Assembly (NCBI GenBank): GCA_017391675.1
Contig: JAFOXR010000017.1
Span: 1-40,756 of the forward strand
Origin: Muribaculaceae bacterium
GTDB lineage: Bacteria > Bacteroidota > Bacteroidia > Bacteroidales > Muribaculaceae
Reading direction: 5' to 3'
Length of the DNA stretch: 40,756 bases
Part shown: piece by piece, positions 1-9,548 of the stretch
How positions within the stretch are numbered: position 1 is the stretch's first letter
How the letters are laid out: every line of letters starts with the position of its first letter
Position numbers and translations under genes: made by a program
Notes under the pieces: model-generated
Databases searched by the model: none
The model's input: the letters and a program-made list of their open reading frames with translations, nothing else
Told to the model about the DNA's origin: nothing

Positions 1-1284
1 CACCGACAGCAGCGACCCGGTATTGGTTGCCATTCCCATAGGATACAGCGTGTCGGGGAACATTACCGATGCCAGATAGGCCAATGGTATCCTCGCAATA
101 ATTATTGCCGCCACATTGTGGATAAACGACAGTATCGACCAGCCGCATGCACAGAAGAATCCGCTGAAGCAGAAGTGCATTCCTGCCAGCACACAATCCC
201 ACACATATCCTCGCAAATACTGGTCTCCAAGCCTTATCACTTCGCTTTCGCTCGTGAATATGCTCACAACATCTCCCGCCATGAACTGTATCGCAATAGA
301 GAACACCATTCCGAAACCCACTGTAATCGCAAGAGCCTCCCATAAGGTTTTCTTGGCTCTATCCACTTTCTTTGCTCCAAGATTCTGAGCAGCCACTGCC
401 GAAACTGTAGACAGCATTGCCGAAGGTATCAGGAACAGTATTCCAATGATTTTTTCCACGATTCCCACTGCCGCAGCATCATTTAGCCCACGAAGATTGG
501 CTATTATAGTTATCACGAGGAATGCAATCTGTATGAATCCGTCCTGCAAAGCAACTGGAACACCTATATTAAGTATCTTGCCCATTACGGCCTTGCGTGG
601 CTTCAGTTCGGCACTGCTTACTTGCAGTCCCGATTTATGCTTTTTTATGAATATCAATGCAACGATCACACTCACAGTTTGCGACACGACTGTTGCTATC
701 GCCGCACCCGACGCTCCCATTCTGTACGCTCCTATCAAGACATAATCTAGAATTATATTGACAGCGCACGCTATCATAATGAAATACATCGGGCTCTTGG
801 AATCCCCTAGCCCTCTGAAAATTGAAGCAATTATATTATACGCTACAATAAAAGGTATGCCCAAGAAACATATTGTCAAGTAAGACTTCGTTTCGGCCAC
901 CGCCTCAACCGGAGTAGACATCACCGATACAATTCCGCCCACCGAAAGCAGCAGCACAACATCCATTACCAAAGAAAATACCAGGAACAGAGTTATAGTG
1001 TTTCCCACGGCTTGAGTCGTCCGTTTCTTGTCGTTTGCTCCTATTGCCTGTGCAATCACAACAGTAGTACCCATAGCCAGACCCACTATTATTACCGTGA
1101 GCATGTGCATTATCTGGCTTCCTATAGACACCGCTGTGATTGTACTCACTCCACAGAATTGTCCCACAACAAACAAATCGGCTAGGCCATACAGTATCTG
1201 AAGAAAATATGAGAACAGATATGGTATCGAAAAATATACTATATTATTTAAAACGCTTCCTGTAGTAAGATTCTTTCCTTCCAT
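1..1284 (-). CDS. MATE family multidrug/cation efflux transporter (3' end outside window)
   Basis: The frame reads leftward from ATG 1282-1284 to the window edge, 428 codons without a stop. MATE proteins are usually about 450 residues, so only a short C-terminal piece is missing. The translation opens MEGKNLTTGSVLNNIVYFSIPY and shows successive hydrophobic helices typical of the MatE fold, including the segment LYGLADLFVVGQFCG and two related six-helix halves. MATE proteins are inner-membrane antiporters that export drugs, metabolites or toxic cations using a sodium or proton gradient. The substrate cannot be read from sequence. The gene follows the TM2 gene on the same strand but is separated from it by a strong terminator-like hairpin at 1337-1383, so it probably has its own promoter. 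Confidence 0.9.
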   Translation of the reverse strand, partial: MEGKNLTTGSVLNNIVYFSIPYLFSYFLQILYGLADLFVVGQFCGVSTITAVSIGSQIMHMLTVIIVGLAMGTTVVIAQAIGANDKKRTTQAVGNTITLFLVFSLVMDVVLLLSVGGIVSVMSTPVEAVAETKSYLTICFLGIPFIVAYNIIASIFRGLGDSKSPMYFIMIACAVNIILDYVLIGAYRMGASGAAIATVVSQTVSVIVALIFIKKHKSGLQVSSAELKPRKAVMGKILNIGVPVALQDGFIQIAFLVITIIANLRGLNDAAAVGIVEKIIGILFLIPSAMLSTVSAVAAQNLGAKKVDRAKKTLWEALAITVGFGMVFSIAIQFMAGDVVSIFTSESEVIRLGDQYLRGYVWDCVLAGMHFCFSGFFCACGWSILSFIHNVAAIIIARIPLAYLASVMFPDTLYPMGMATNTGSLLSV

Positions 1285-1336
1285 CTATCCATAAATAAAG
1301 TCATGCAAAATTAATCCCAACTCTTCAAAAAAACAA

Positions 1337-1383
1337 GAGGGTGCGCATTCTATATTTCTGAAAAACATAGAATGCACACCCTC
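1337..1383 (-). terminator. Intrinsic terminator of the TM2 gene
   Basis: Arms 1337-1353 and 1367-1383 pair over 17 bases with one C-A mismatch and a 13-base loop. On the minus strand the stem is followed by a T-rich run (complement of the A-tract at about 1327-1336). It lies 30 bases beyond the stop of the gene at 1413. Confidence 0.85.
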
Positions 1384-1412
1384 TCACAAAAGTTTTATTC
1401 AATTATTCTTTA

Positions 1413-1844
1413 TCAGAACGGGAAAGTCGAATTTGTGTATACATAACGGTTTTCAAATTCCTGTTCGCTCATGGTAAACATCAGTATGCCTTGCACAAGT
1501 CCCATGATTGACAGCAATGTTGCGGCAATTCCGCACGATAGCAAGGTCAATATCAAGCATATAATGCCTGCAGTATTCTTGCCTAGATAGAAATAATGTA
1601 TACCTAACGCTCCTAGCAAGATTGCAAGCAAGGCAGCTACACCTCTACTTTTTCCTGATGGTCCAGTACTGAACACATCACCACCAGTATTATTCTGGTA
1701 GCCATTGTTATTTCCCATTCCTTGCTGTGGTGCATTGCCACCGTTCACATTGTATTCGCAACCGCAGTTCTGGCACTTTACTTTAATCAATGGTGAGGAA
1801 GAATATGTTACATTTCCGCACACTGGACATTTATACTCGTTCAT
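1413..1844 (-). CDS. Zinc-ribbon and TM2 domain membrane protein
   Basis: This 143-residue protein has two parts. Residues 1-33 form a zinc ribbon with two cysteine pairs (CPVC near residue 6 and CQNC near residue 24). A Gly/Asn-rich linker follows, then from about residue 65 a TM2 domain with two membrane helices joined by a short turn (LLGALGIHYFYLGK and a second helix ending in GLVQGILMF). TM2 proteins are widespread and largely uncharacterised; the pairing with a zinc ribbon is common in bacteria. The gene stands alone, with its own promoter-like box upstream and a hairpin terminator downstream. No specific function can be assigned. Confidence 0.85.
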   Translation of the reverse strand: MNEYKCPVCGNVTYSSSPLIKVKCQNCGCEYNVNGGNAPQQGMGNNNGYQNNTGGDVFSTGPSGKSRGVAALLAILLGALGIHYFYLGKNTAGIICLILTLLSCGIAATLLSIMGLVQGILMFTMSEQEFENRYVYTNSTFPF

Positions 1845-1886
1845 AGCTTATAATATGTTTTGTTTCTATTTCCGTTTTATATACAA

Positions 1887-1894
1887 CAAAATTA
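1887..1894 (-). promoter_or_regulatory. Bacteroidota -7 box for the TM2 gene
   Basis: The minus strand reads TAATTTTG, matching TAnnTTTG, 42 bases before the start codon. No TTTG was found at the expected -33 spacing, so this is a partial promoter match. Confidence 0.45.
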
Positions 1895-1979
1895 GTATTA
1901 TTTATCTGAATTCATGTTATTTTTATAACATTTCAATGGTTTAGACGCTTCGGCATCTCATTTCGGTTGCAAAATTGCA

Positions 1980-2027
1980 AAAAAAAATTGAGGACGAACC
2001 GTGATTTTCCACATTGTTCGTCCTCAA
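1980..2027 (-). terminator. Intrinsic terminator of yidC
   Basis: A perfect 12-base-pair stem (1988-1999 with 2016-2027) is followed on the minus strand by seven or more T residues. It lies 24 bases after the yidC stop codon. Confidence 0.9.
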
Positions 2028-2051
2028 CGCTATGCCTTAATGTATTATTTC

Positions 2052-4163
2052 TTAACGACGGCCCTTACCGTTGTGGTTACGGCGTTGTTGTTCTTCCATC
2101 ATAGCCTTTTGCTGGCGTTGAGCTTCTTCAAGCTTTTGAGCCCACCAGCCCTTTTTCTTAGGCTGTTTTGCCTTAGCAGCCATTTCGGCACGCACCTTGT
2201 CTTCCTTAACAAACAGTCTCACTGAATAAGTTTCGATGATTGTAATAAGCAGTGACAAGAAATAGTAGTAGCTCAAGCCTGCTGCATAGTTGTTGAAGAA
2301 TACAAGGAACATCAGCGGCATCAGATACATCATCCACTTCATGCCTGGCATCTGGTTGCCCGATGAAGACATTGACACCTTAGTATAAACTATATTGGTT
2401 ACTGTCATCAGCAAGCAGAATAGACTGATGTGATTACCGAAATAGTTTGTGATGAAAGGTATTTGAGCGTCCCAGCTCCATATTGCATCAGGAGCCGACA
2501 AGTCCTGTACCCACAAGAACGATTCTCCACGCAATTGAATGCAAGACGGGAAGAAACGGAACATAGCAAACAGCAACGGCATCATAAGCAGCATTGGCAG
2601 ACAGCCGCTCATAGGATTCACTCCGGCCTTGCTATAAAGCTCCATTGTCTTCTGGCTGCGAACCATTGCATTTTCCTGTCCCTGGTACTTGTCGTTGATA
2701 GCCTTGATATCTGGAGCAAGGATTCTCATCTTAGCTTGAGAGATATAGCTCTTGAACTGGAATGGAGCAAGAACAATCTTGATGATAATTGTAAGCAGCA
2801 ATATCACTATACCCGCATTTCCTATATATTTGCTCAAGAAGTCAAAGATAGGTATCACGAAGTATTCGTTTATCCAGCGGAACAAAGACCAGCCTAGTGG
2901 CAACAGGCGTGTCAATTCAAGGTCATCATCGGGATACAATGTATCATCATAGTGAGCAAGCAGCTCATACAAGTTTGGACCGAAGAAGAATTTGAATGAA
3001 GCAGGGTTTGCATCAGCCGAGCTGTAATCGATTTCACTGTTGAACGATACATCTTTCAAATAATCGTTATATAGCGAAGTGCCCTTTTCAAACGGTACGC
3101 TGTTCATCTTAGCACCGCTGAAATAGCTGTCGGCAATAAGCACGCTTGAGAAGAACTGGTTCTTGAAGCTCACCCACTTGAACTTGTCGCTGAAGTCTTC
3201 CTTGTCCTTTGATGTTTCGCTCAAGTTATCCACATCTCCACCTAGGAACTTATAGTATACACCGCTGTTCTGTTCTTCAAACATCTTGCCTTTCTCGTGG
3301 CGGTTGATACGCTGCAACCATGCAAAATCCATCACTGGGATATTAGAAGGAATCACATTCTGCATGTTTTCCTGCACCACATCCATGCTCACGATATAGC
3401 TGTCGGGCTTCAATGTGTACTTGATACCCCACTTGCTGCCGTTACCCAAATCAAGCTGCATAAGCACAGTTGTATCGGTTACCTCGGTAGGAGTAAAGTA
3501 GAAGTCCTTAGTATCGAAATGCTGAGAATTGGTATTCAAGCCGAAGCTGTAGGAATTGGTTTCAGCATCAAAAAGCTCTACTTCAGGCGCATTATATGCA
3601 CTGTATTTCTTCAGCACGGCACTGGTAATCATACCTCCCTTTGAAGAAATAGCCACCTTCAATGAATCATTTTGCAGTGTAACTACCGAATCTGTTCCAG
3701 TCAAGCACTTGGCAAACACGCCATTCTTCACATACTTGTTCACCTCAGTACGCAATTTTGCCAATGCTCTATTGTGCGTTACGGGGTTAGAAGATGTGTT
3801 GTTCAAAGCCTCTGCTACCGAAACCGATGTACCATTAACCTCGATAGTACCATTAAGGTCGTCGCCTTCAAGCACCACCTTAACGCCATCGGCAGCTAGA
3901 GTCTTCACTCCGTTTGCATCAACAGCACCATATTCAATCACTGCAGCACGCAGCATATTCACTTCTCCGGCAGATACAGTATCCACATTGCCAAGCATTC
4001 TCATTTCCTCATCGGCTTTAGCTTGTCTTTCTGCCTCTATTCTTTGAGCTTCTGCCTGCTCTCTGCGAGCCGCTAGCTCCTCTTGCGAAGGTTGCTGTAA
4101 CCACATGAAGCCGAATATTATGGCTCCCATGAGCAGCATTCCTGTAATTGAGTTCTTATCCAT
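2052..4163 (-). CDS. yidC: Membrane protein insertase YidC
   Basis: YidC inserts and folds inner-membrane proteins, alone or with SecYEG. The 703-residue product starts MDKNSITGML, typical of Bacteroidales YidC. It has an N-terminal membrane anchor (residues 6-23), a charged Ala/Glu/Arg-rich helix (27-56), a large periplasmic beta domain (about 159-430) and the conserved insertase core from about residue 445 (IGNAGIVILLLTIIIKI, then MSGCLPMLLMMPL near 518-530, and the final helices to about 652). A Lys/Arg-rich tail (about 655-703) fits a ribosome-contacting C-terminus. Residues 57-158, before the usual periplasmic domain, look longer than in the relatives I remember. The gene lies 48 bases after the CTP synthase homologue on the same strand, a conserved Bacteroidales arrangement, so the two are probably cotranscribed. 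Confidence 0.97.
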   Translation of the reverse strand: MDKNSITGMLLMGAIIFGFMWLQQPSQEELAARREQAEAQRIEAERQAKADEEMRMLGNVDTVSAGEVNMLRAAVIEYGAVDANGVKTLAADGVKVVLEGDDLNGTIEVNGTSVSVAEALNNTSSNPVTHNRALAKLRTEVNKYVKNGVFAKCLTGTDSVVTLQNDSLKVAISSKGGMITSAVLKKYSAYNAPEVELFDAETNSYSFGLNTNSQHFDTKDFYFTPTEVTDTTVLMQLDLGNGSKWGIKYTLKPDSYIVSMDVVQENMQNVIPSNIPVMDFAWLQRINRHEKGKMFEEQNSGVYYKFLGGDVDNLSETSKDKEDFSDKFKWVSFKNQFFSSVLIADSYFSGAKMNSVPFEKGTSLYNDYLKDVSFNSEIDYSSADANPASFKFFFGPNLYELLAHYDDTLYPDDDLELTRLLPLGWSLFRWINEYFVIPIFDFLSKYIGNAGIVILLLTIIIKIVLAPFQFKSYISQAKMRILAPDIKAINDKYQGQENAMVRSQKTMELYSKAGVNPMSGCLPMLLMMPLLFAMFRFFPSCIQLRGESFLWVQDLSAPDAIWSWDAQIPFITNYFGNHISLFCLLMTVTNIVYTKVSMSSSGNQMPGMKWMMYLMPLMFLVFFNNYAAGLSYYYFLSLLITIIETYSVRLFVKEDKVRAEMAAKAKQPKKKGWWAQKLEEAQRQQKAMMEEQQRRNHNGKGRR

Positions 4164-4211
4164 TCTTAGGACTAATTCTTACTTTTTATCTGGTTAATAT
4201 TATTTTTATTT

Positions 4212-5816
4212 TCACTTTTTATTTGCCGCCTCACGCACAAAATCCATCAGCAAAGGATTAGGGCGAAACACCGTGCTATTATATTCCAGATGATACTGCG
4301 TCCCCACATACCACCTGTTTCCAGGCAATTCAATCACCTCAACCAATCCGGTTTCAGGATTGATGCCCGTACACTTCACACCTGCAGACTCAAGATGCTC
4401 ACGATAGGCATTATTCAGTTCATAACTATGGCGATGCCTCTCGCTTATCGTTGTTGTTCCATAAGCCGCAGCTGCTCTGGAACCTTCCTGCAATACACAT
4501 CTGAAAGAGCCTAAACGCATCGGTCCACCAATACCGCATTCACTCTTCTGCTCCCTCATCATGTCTATCACATTGTAAGGAGTTCTTGAATCCATCTCGG
4601 TACTATTAGCACCCGAAAGCCCTAGCACATTGCGGGCTATCTCTATCGCCATGCACTGCATGCCTAGACCAATCCCCAATGTGGGCTTATCGTTTTCGCG
4701 GCACCACTTCAATGCCACAAGCTTGCCTTCAACACCTCGCAGACCATAATCGGGAGCTACAACCACTCCGTCCAATCCGCTCAAAGCCTTTTCCGCATTT
4801 CCGTCGTTCAGATCCTCCGAACATATATAATGCAAATCAAGTTTCCTGCCATTATGCGCGGCAGCCAGAAACAAAGATTCACTTATTGATTTATAAGCAT
4901 CATGCTGTTCAGCGCATCTTGCCACAAGTCCTATTTTCACACTCTGCTCCGCATTGCTCAAATGGTCCAGTAACTGTTTCCAGCAACCGAGATCGGCTTC
5001 CTGTACTGACGAGACCTCTGTCTTACTCAGCACCACCGCGTCAAGGCCTTGTTCTTGAAGAAGCAACGGCACCTCATAGATTTGACAGGAATCCATCAGT
5101 TGCACGACCGACTCTTCATCTACCTTGCATAACCGAGCCATTTCTTCACGCATATCCTGCTCAACCGCCTGCTCAGAGCATAGCACCAGCACATCTGGCT
5201 CAATGCCCCGTTCCTGCAGCGTTTCCACCGAGTGCATGAATGCAGCATCATTCAATGCCTCTAAAGTCAAGTCACTTGGCACACTCATCATGTGAATGCA
5301 CACGCTCCTCTGCTTCAGTTCGCAGTTCAACTGCCGCACTGCCTCAACAAATGCCATTGACTCCAAGTCATTCACAGCACCTCCCACTTCGGCAATAACG
5401 AAGTCATACCCTCCTCTATCGCCCAGCGAGACAATACTGCGCTTAATCTCGTCGGTGACATGAGGCACCATTTTCACAGCCTTGCCCTTATAATCTCCCC
5501 GCCGTTCTTTATTCATCACACTCTGATAAACACGACCGGCCGAAACATTATTTGCACGAGCCATTTCAATATCAGTAAAGCGCTCATAATGGCCCGAATT
5601 CAAGTCGGTTTCATAGCCATCGGCAGTCACATAGCATTCCCCATACTCATAGGGGTCCAGCATACTCATATCAATATTAATATGAGGATCAAGCCTCTGA
5701 ATTGTCACGCGATATTCTCGTGACAACAGCAACCGAGCTAATGACGCCGAAACAATTGCCTTACATTGAGAAGGAATCATTCCACCAGTTACAAAAACAT
5801 ATCTTGTTTCCGTCAT
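4212..5816 (-). CDS. pyrG: Degenerate CTP synthase homologue (PyrG family, active-site residues lost)
   Basis: The full-length CTP synthase layout is present: an amidoligase domain (about 1-270) and a class I glutamine amidotransferase domain (about 290-534). The protein aligns by eye with E. coli PyrG throughout (VTGG, YVTADG, GHYERF, RRGDY, RGVEGK, ERHRHS). The catalytic set is badly altered. The P-loop SSLGKG is PSQCKA (15-20), Lys40 is Arg41, Mg-binding Asp72 is Asn73, the UTP motif KTKPTQ is LNDAAF (188-193), and the glutaminase nucleophile GICLG is GIGLG (Gly383). The glutaminase His and Glu survive in QYHLEY, as does the equivalent of Glu140. I chose ATG 5816 (534 residues). An in-frame ATG at 5834 would add six residues, but it lies almost on the predicted transcription start, and MTETRYVFVTGG matches the family N-terminus. 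Likely a pseudoenzyme or an enzyme with changed chemistry. Confidence 0.88.
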   Translation of the reverse strand: MTETRYVFVTGGMIPSQCKAIVSASLARLLLSREYRVTIQRLDPHINIDMSMLDPYEYGECYVTADGYETDLNSGHYERFTDIEMARANNVSAGRVYQSVMNKERRGDYKGKAVKMVPHVTDEIKRSIVSLGDRGGYDFVIAEVGGAVNDLESMAFVEAVRQLNCELKQRSVCIHMMSVPSDLTLEALNDAAFMHSVETLQERGIEPDVLVLCSEQAVEQDMREEMARLCKVDEESVVQLMDSCQIYEVPLLLQEQGLDAVVLSKTEVSSVQEADLGCWKQLLDHLSNAEQSVKIGLVARCAEQHDAYKSISESLFLAAAHNGRKLDLHYICSEDLNDGNAEKALSGLDGVVVAPDYGLRGVEGKLVALKWCRENDKPTLGIGLGMQCMAIEIARNVLGLSGANSTEMDSRTPYNVIDMMREQKSECGIGGPMRLGSFRCVLQEGSRAAAAYGTTTISERHRHSYELNNAYREHLESAGVKCTGINPETGLVEVIELPGNRWYVGTQYHLEYNSTVFRPNPLLMDFVREAANKK

Positions 5817-5842
5817 ACTCAAATTCAAAACCATTCAAAATG

Positions 5843-5850
5843 CAAAATTA
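5843..5850 (-). promoter_or_regulatory. Bacteroidota -7 box for pyrG-yidC
   Basis: The minus strand reads TAATTTTG. Transcription would begin near 5836, too close to the ATG at 5834 for a normal leader. This supports ATG 5816 as the real start. The -33 element is not convincing. Confidence 0.5.
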
Positions 5851-6025
5851 GCAATTATTCCACTGACTTAAAGAATTTACCCGCTATTTTTTTGAAACTA
5901 CCACACTTTAACCGATATTTCACCAACATCATGACAATTCGCACTTTCTTGTTTTATTATTCTTAGCACTGCATTTTATAATAAAAGGCAACTTCATTCG
6001 TTTTGTTATTATAACTAGGCTTATT

Positions 6026-9000
6026 ATGAATTTATACAATAAACTGCATATATCAATTATTGCTATTCTGCTGCTCATCATAGCGTTTTTCGCTCCCAGC
6101 ACCCACGCTCGCACTGCAGAAAGCTATGCTACGGAATCGCTTCTTTCCTCTGGAAAATGGGTAAAAGTAAGTGTGAACGAAAGCGGAATTCACGCCATTA
6201 CAGCCAGTGATGCAAAACGATGGGGATTCAGTGGCATAAACTCGCTTAAGGTATTCGGTTATGGAGGCGCTCCAATCTCGTTAATACTTGACGACAAGCA
6301 GATTGACGACCTCACTCAAGTGCCGGTGCTCAACACTGGCAAGCAACTTATATTCTATGCTCAAGGCATTACTACATGGACAAATAGCAATAGCAATAGC
6401 ATTGATTATGTACAGCGCCAGCACCCTTACGCTAAGGAGGCATACTATTTTGTTACCGACCGTGACGACATAGAACAGCTCAGCGTAACGGCTATCGACA
6501 GCACGCCTGCTACTGGGGCAGCAGCAATCACCGAATTTACCGAAAGGGCATTTCACGAAACCGAAAGCGTTTCTCCATGCGAGTCGGGAAATATGCTGCT
6601 GGGAGAAGACTTCCGTTTCACCAACAGCCATAGTTTTTCGTTCGACTTGCCTGGCTACAAGCAAGGCAGCACAGCACAGGTTCTTGTTTCCTTTGCGGCA
6701 AAGAGTACGGGAGGCGACAGCAAACTCTCATTCAAAGCCAACGGCACCGCGCTTGAAAGCAGTTCACAAGATGTCATTCCATCTATGAGCAGTTCAGGAT
6801 ATGATTTAATAAAATTCACCGAAACGGTAAAGCAAATCAGCCTAGGCAACGAGAATCTCACTCTGGACATTGCATTCGCCTCGGCAGGTACAGTCCTTGC
6901 CGCCAACCTGGACTTCATTACAATCAACTACCAACGCAAGCTCGAACTTAACGGAAGCCTGGCTTTCCGCCAAATGAATTCCGCAGGGAAGACTTTTGAA
7001 ATCAGCAACAGCAACGAGAACACTCGCGTGTGGGATGTATCGGTTGCCAACTCTCCCATCGAACTTACCGGTACGCTGAGCGGCAGCACTTACAGCGTAA
7101 AAGCCGTATCAGACGGCGAGCATGTTGCATTTGATGCAAATGCTAGCCACAAATCACCTTCGTTCAAAGAAAATGTTGCTAGCCAGAACATTCATGGCGA
7201 ACCTACACCCGACATGATAATCATCACGCCTGCCGAATTCATGAGTCAGGCGCAACGCATCGCCGACCTGCACCTGCAGCTTGACTCTATGCGTGTGCTT
7301 GTTGTTGCCCAGCAGAAAGTGTTCAATGAGTTCTCTTCCGGCACACCCGATTTCATGGCATACAGGAAAATGGCTAAAATGTTCTACGACCGTGGAGCCG
7401 ACGAGAAGGGGCACAAACTTGGATATCTGCTGCTTTTCGGGCGCGGAACCTACGACAACCGCCAGCTGTCATCGGCAGTAAAGTCTCTTGGATATCCTAT
7501 GCTGCTCACATGGCAAACAGACAACAGTTCCGACGAAATAGCCTCCTATTCTACCGACGATATTGTGGGCATGCTTGAAGATAACTCCAGCAACAGCATT
7601 GCACAGAACAAACTAAGCATTGCAGTAGGCCGCATGCCTGTAAAAAGCCTTACCGAAGCAAAAGATGCAGTGGACAAGCTCTACAGCTACACCACAAAAC
7701 AGGATTTCGGCACATGGAAAAACAACATTCTCATGGTAGCCGACGACATGAACAACGCCATACACATGGAACAGGCCGATGCCGTAATCGCAAACCACAA
7801 GAACTACGGCGGCAACAGCTATGTATACAACCGCATCTATCTGGACGCATTCACCGTCGAGAGTTCGGGAGCCGGACGAGCTTTTCCCGAAGCACGAAAG
7901 AAAATGTTCCAGAAACTTAACGAAGGCGTGCTCTACCTCAACTACATAGGACACTCGGGAAATGTGGAATGGACTGGCGACGGGCTGCTCAACATCAACG
8001 ACATAAACAACATGTACTTGAAGCATTACCCTCTTTTCCTCACTGCTTCATGCGAGTTCACACGCTTGGACAAGACTATCGTAACCGGTGGCGAACTTCT
8101 GTTCCTTAATCCTAGAGGAGGGGCTATCGCACTCATAAGCACAGCACGACAGGTGCTTATTACCGACAACGGAAACCTGAACAAGGCAATAGCAAGATAC
8201 ATGTTTGCAAAGGACAGCAACAATTCGCACTATCGCATAGGAGAAATACTTCGCCTTGGCAAAAACGAAATAGGCAGCAATATCAACAAACTGAAATATT
8301 TCTTGATAGGCGACCCTGCCCTACGCCTTGCCTACCCGACATACGGAGTAAACCTGGAAAGCATCAACGGCATAACCGTGAACAAGGACAACATGCCTGT
8401 ATTCAAAGCTCGCCAGTCAATGACCGTAAAAGGACACATAACCGACATTTATGGCAAAAAGGCTACCGGATTCAATGGCTCGGTAATACCTACCCTCTAC
8501 GATATCGAGGAATCGGTAGTAACTCATGGCTATGGCGACGACGGAAAGGAATACACCTTCCTTGACCGCTCAAACAAGCTGTCGGTATCTAAAGACTCCG
8601 TCATGAACGGCGAATTTACCGTGCAGGTGGCTATCCCTTCCGAAACCAATGCACCTTCCGCCTACGACAACTACACTCCTGCCATGCTCAACTTCTACGC
8701 CAGCAGCGACAACGGCATTGAGGCAAACGGAAACAATGAACAATTCTACATCTACGGATATGAAGACGATGCTGTGACCGATACAATAGGTCCGGAAATC
8801 AAGATGCTCGTTCTCAATAGCGAATCTTTCAAGAATGGCGACAATGTGAACGAATCACCGCTCGTTATGGCAGCGATAAGCGACGACAGTGGCATCAACC
8901 TGTCAAACAGCGGTATAGGACACCAAATGACAATTACCATTGACGGAAAGACAACATATTCCGACATTTCGTCCTACTACACCCCCGACTTTGCCAACAG

Positions 9001-9448
9001 CGGCAATTCCGGAAGCGTGAACTATAGCCTGAACAACCTTTCTGAAGGCAACCACACGCTCAAGTTCAAAGTGTGGGACACATTCAACAATTCGTCGGAA
9101 CAGTCAATCGACTTCAATGTAGTAACCGGACTCAAGCCCGAAATGTATGATGTGTATGCCATAGGAAATCCTGCGACTACCGATGCCAAGTTCCTTATCA
9201 AGCACAACCGTCCCGATGCGCTCGTAACCGTGTCGGTATATGTATATGACCTGATGGGACGCCTGGTGTGGAGCGCTCAAGAAAGCGGACGCAGCGACAT
9301 GTTCACCTCTTTCCCTATCACTTGGGACCTTACCGACATGGCAGGAAGACGCGTTCCTAGAGGCATCTATGTATACAAGGCAGGCATTTCTACCGACGGT
9401 GTCACAGAAACCACAAAGGCAAAGAAAATTGCAGTTGCAGCAAAATAA
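6026..9448 (+). CDS. porU: Type IX secretion system sortase PorU (C25 gingipain-like)
   Basis: PorU is the outer-membrane cysteine peptidase that removes the C-terminal signal of T9SS cargo and joins the cargo to lipopolysaccharide. The 1140-residue product is close to the roughly 1150 of known PorU. It has a signal peptide (about 1-29, hydrophobic LLLIIAFFAP and ending near THA), an N-terminal beta region, and a C25 peptidase domain. Its catalytic His643 lies in YIGHSGNVEW and Cys676 in LTASCEFTRLD. A C-terminal domain (about 1035-1140) holds VYDLMGRLVW and ends in a T9SS-type beta fold. In many Bacteroidota porV follows directly; here a DUF4199 gene follows, so porV must be elsewhere if present. 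The gene is divergent from pyrG with a 209-base gap. Confidence 0.92.
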   Translation: MNLYNKLHISIIAILLLIIAFFAPSTHARTAESYATESLLSSGKWVKVSVNESGIHAITASDAKRWGFSGINSLKVFGYGGAPISLILDDKQIDDLTQVPVLNTGKQLIFYAQGITTWTNSNSNSIDYVQRQHPYAKEAYYFVTDRDDIEQLSVTAIDSTPATGAAAITEFTERAFHETESVSPCESGNMLLGEDFRFTNSHSFSFDLPGYKQGSTAQVLVSFAAKSTGGDSKLSFKANGTALESSSQDVIPSMSSSGYDLIKFTETVKQISLGNENLTLDIAFASAGTVLAANLDFITINYQRKLELNGSLAFRQMNSAGKTFEISNSNENTRVWDVSVANSPIELTGTLSGSTYSVKAVSDGEHVAFDANASHKSPSFKENVASQNIHGEPTPDMIIITPAEFMSQAQRIADLHLQLDSMRVLVVAQQKVFNEFSSGTPDFMAYRKMAKMFYDRGADEKGHKLGYLLLFGRGTYDNRQLSSAVKSLGYPMLLTWQTDNSSDEIASYSTDDIVGMLEDNSSNSIAQNKLSIAVGRMPVKSLTEAKDAVDKLYSYTTKQDFGTWKNNILMVADDMNNAIHMEQADAVIANHKNYGGNSYVYNRIYLDAFTVESSGAGRAFPEARKKMFQKLNEGVLYLNYIGHSGNVEWTGDGLLNINDINNMYLKHYPLFLTASCEFTRLDKTIVTGGELLFLNPRGGAIALISTARQVLITDNGNLNKAIARYMFAKDSNNSHYRIGEILRLGKNEIGSNINKLKYFLIGDPALRLAYPTYGVNLESINGITVNKDNMPVFKARQSMTVKGHITDIYGKKATGFNGSVIPTLYDIEESVVTHGYGDDGKEYTFLDRSNKLSVSKDSVMNGEFTVQVAIPSETNAPSAYDNYTPAMLNFYASSDNGIEANGNNEQFYIYGYEDDAVTDTIGPEIKMLVLNSESFKNGDNVNESPLVMAAISDDSGINLSNSGIGHQMTITIDGKTTYSDISSYYTPDFANSGNSGSVNYSLNNLSEGNHTLKFKVWDTFNNSSEQSIDFNVVTGLKPEMYDVYAIGNPATTDAKFLIKHNRPDALVTVSVYVYDLMGRLVWSAQESGRSDMFTSFPITWDLTDMAGRRVPRGIYVYKAGISTDGVTETTKAKKIAVAAK

Positions 9449-9548
9449 GAAGTTCACACTTAGGCAAAAATGCTTAAAAAAGGGCAGTAATTTATCTGCA
9501 ATAATTATAATATTCCGATAAATTAAATCAGCTTCTTATTTTTATCAC

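Noticed and set aside
7613-8026. Long minus-strand frames inside porU and similar frames opposite metH (17395-19131)
   Set aside because: They are antisense shadows of well-supported genes, without family features or initiation signals.
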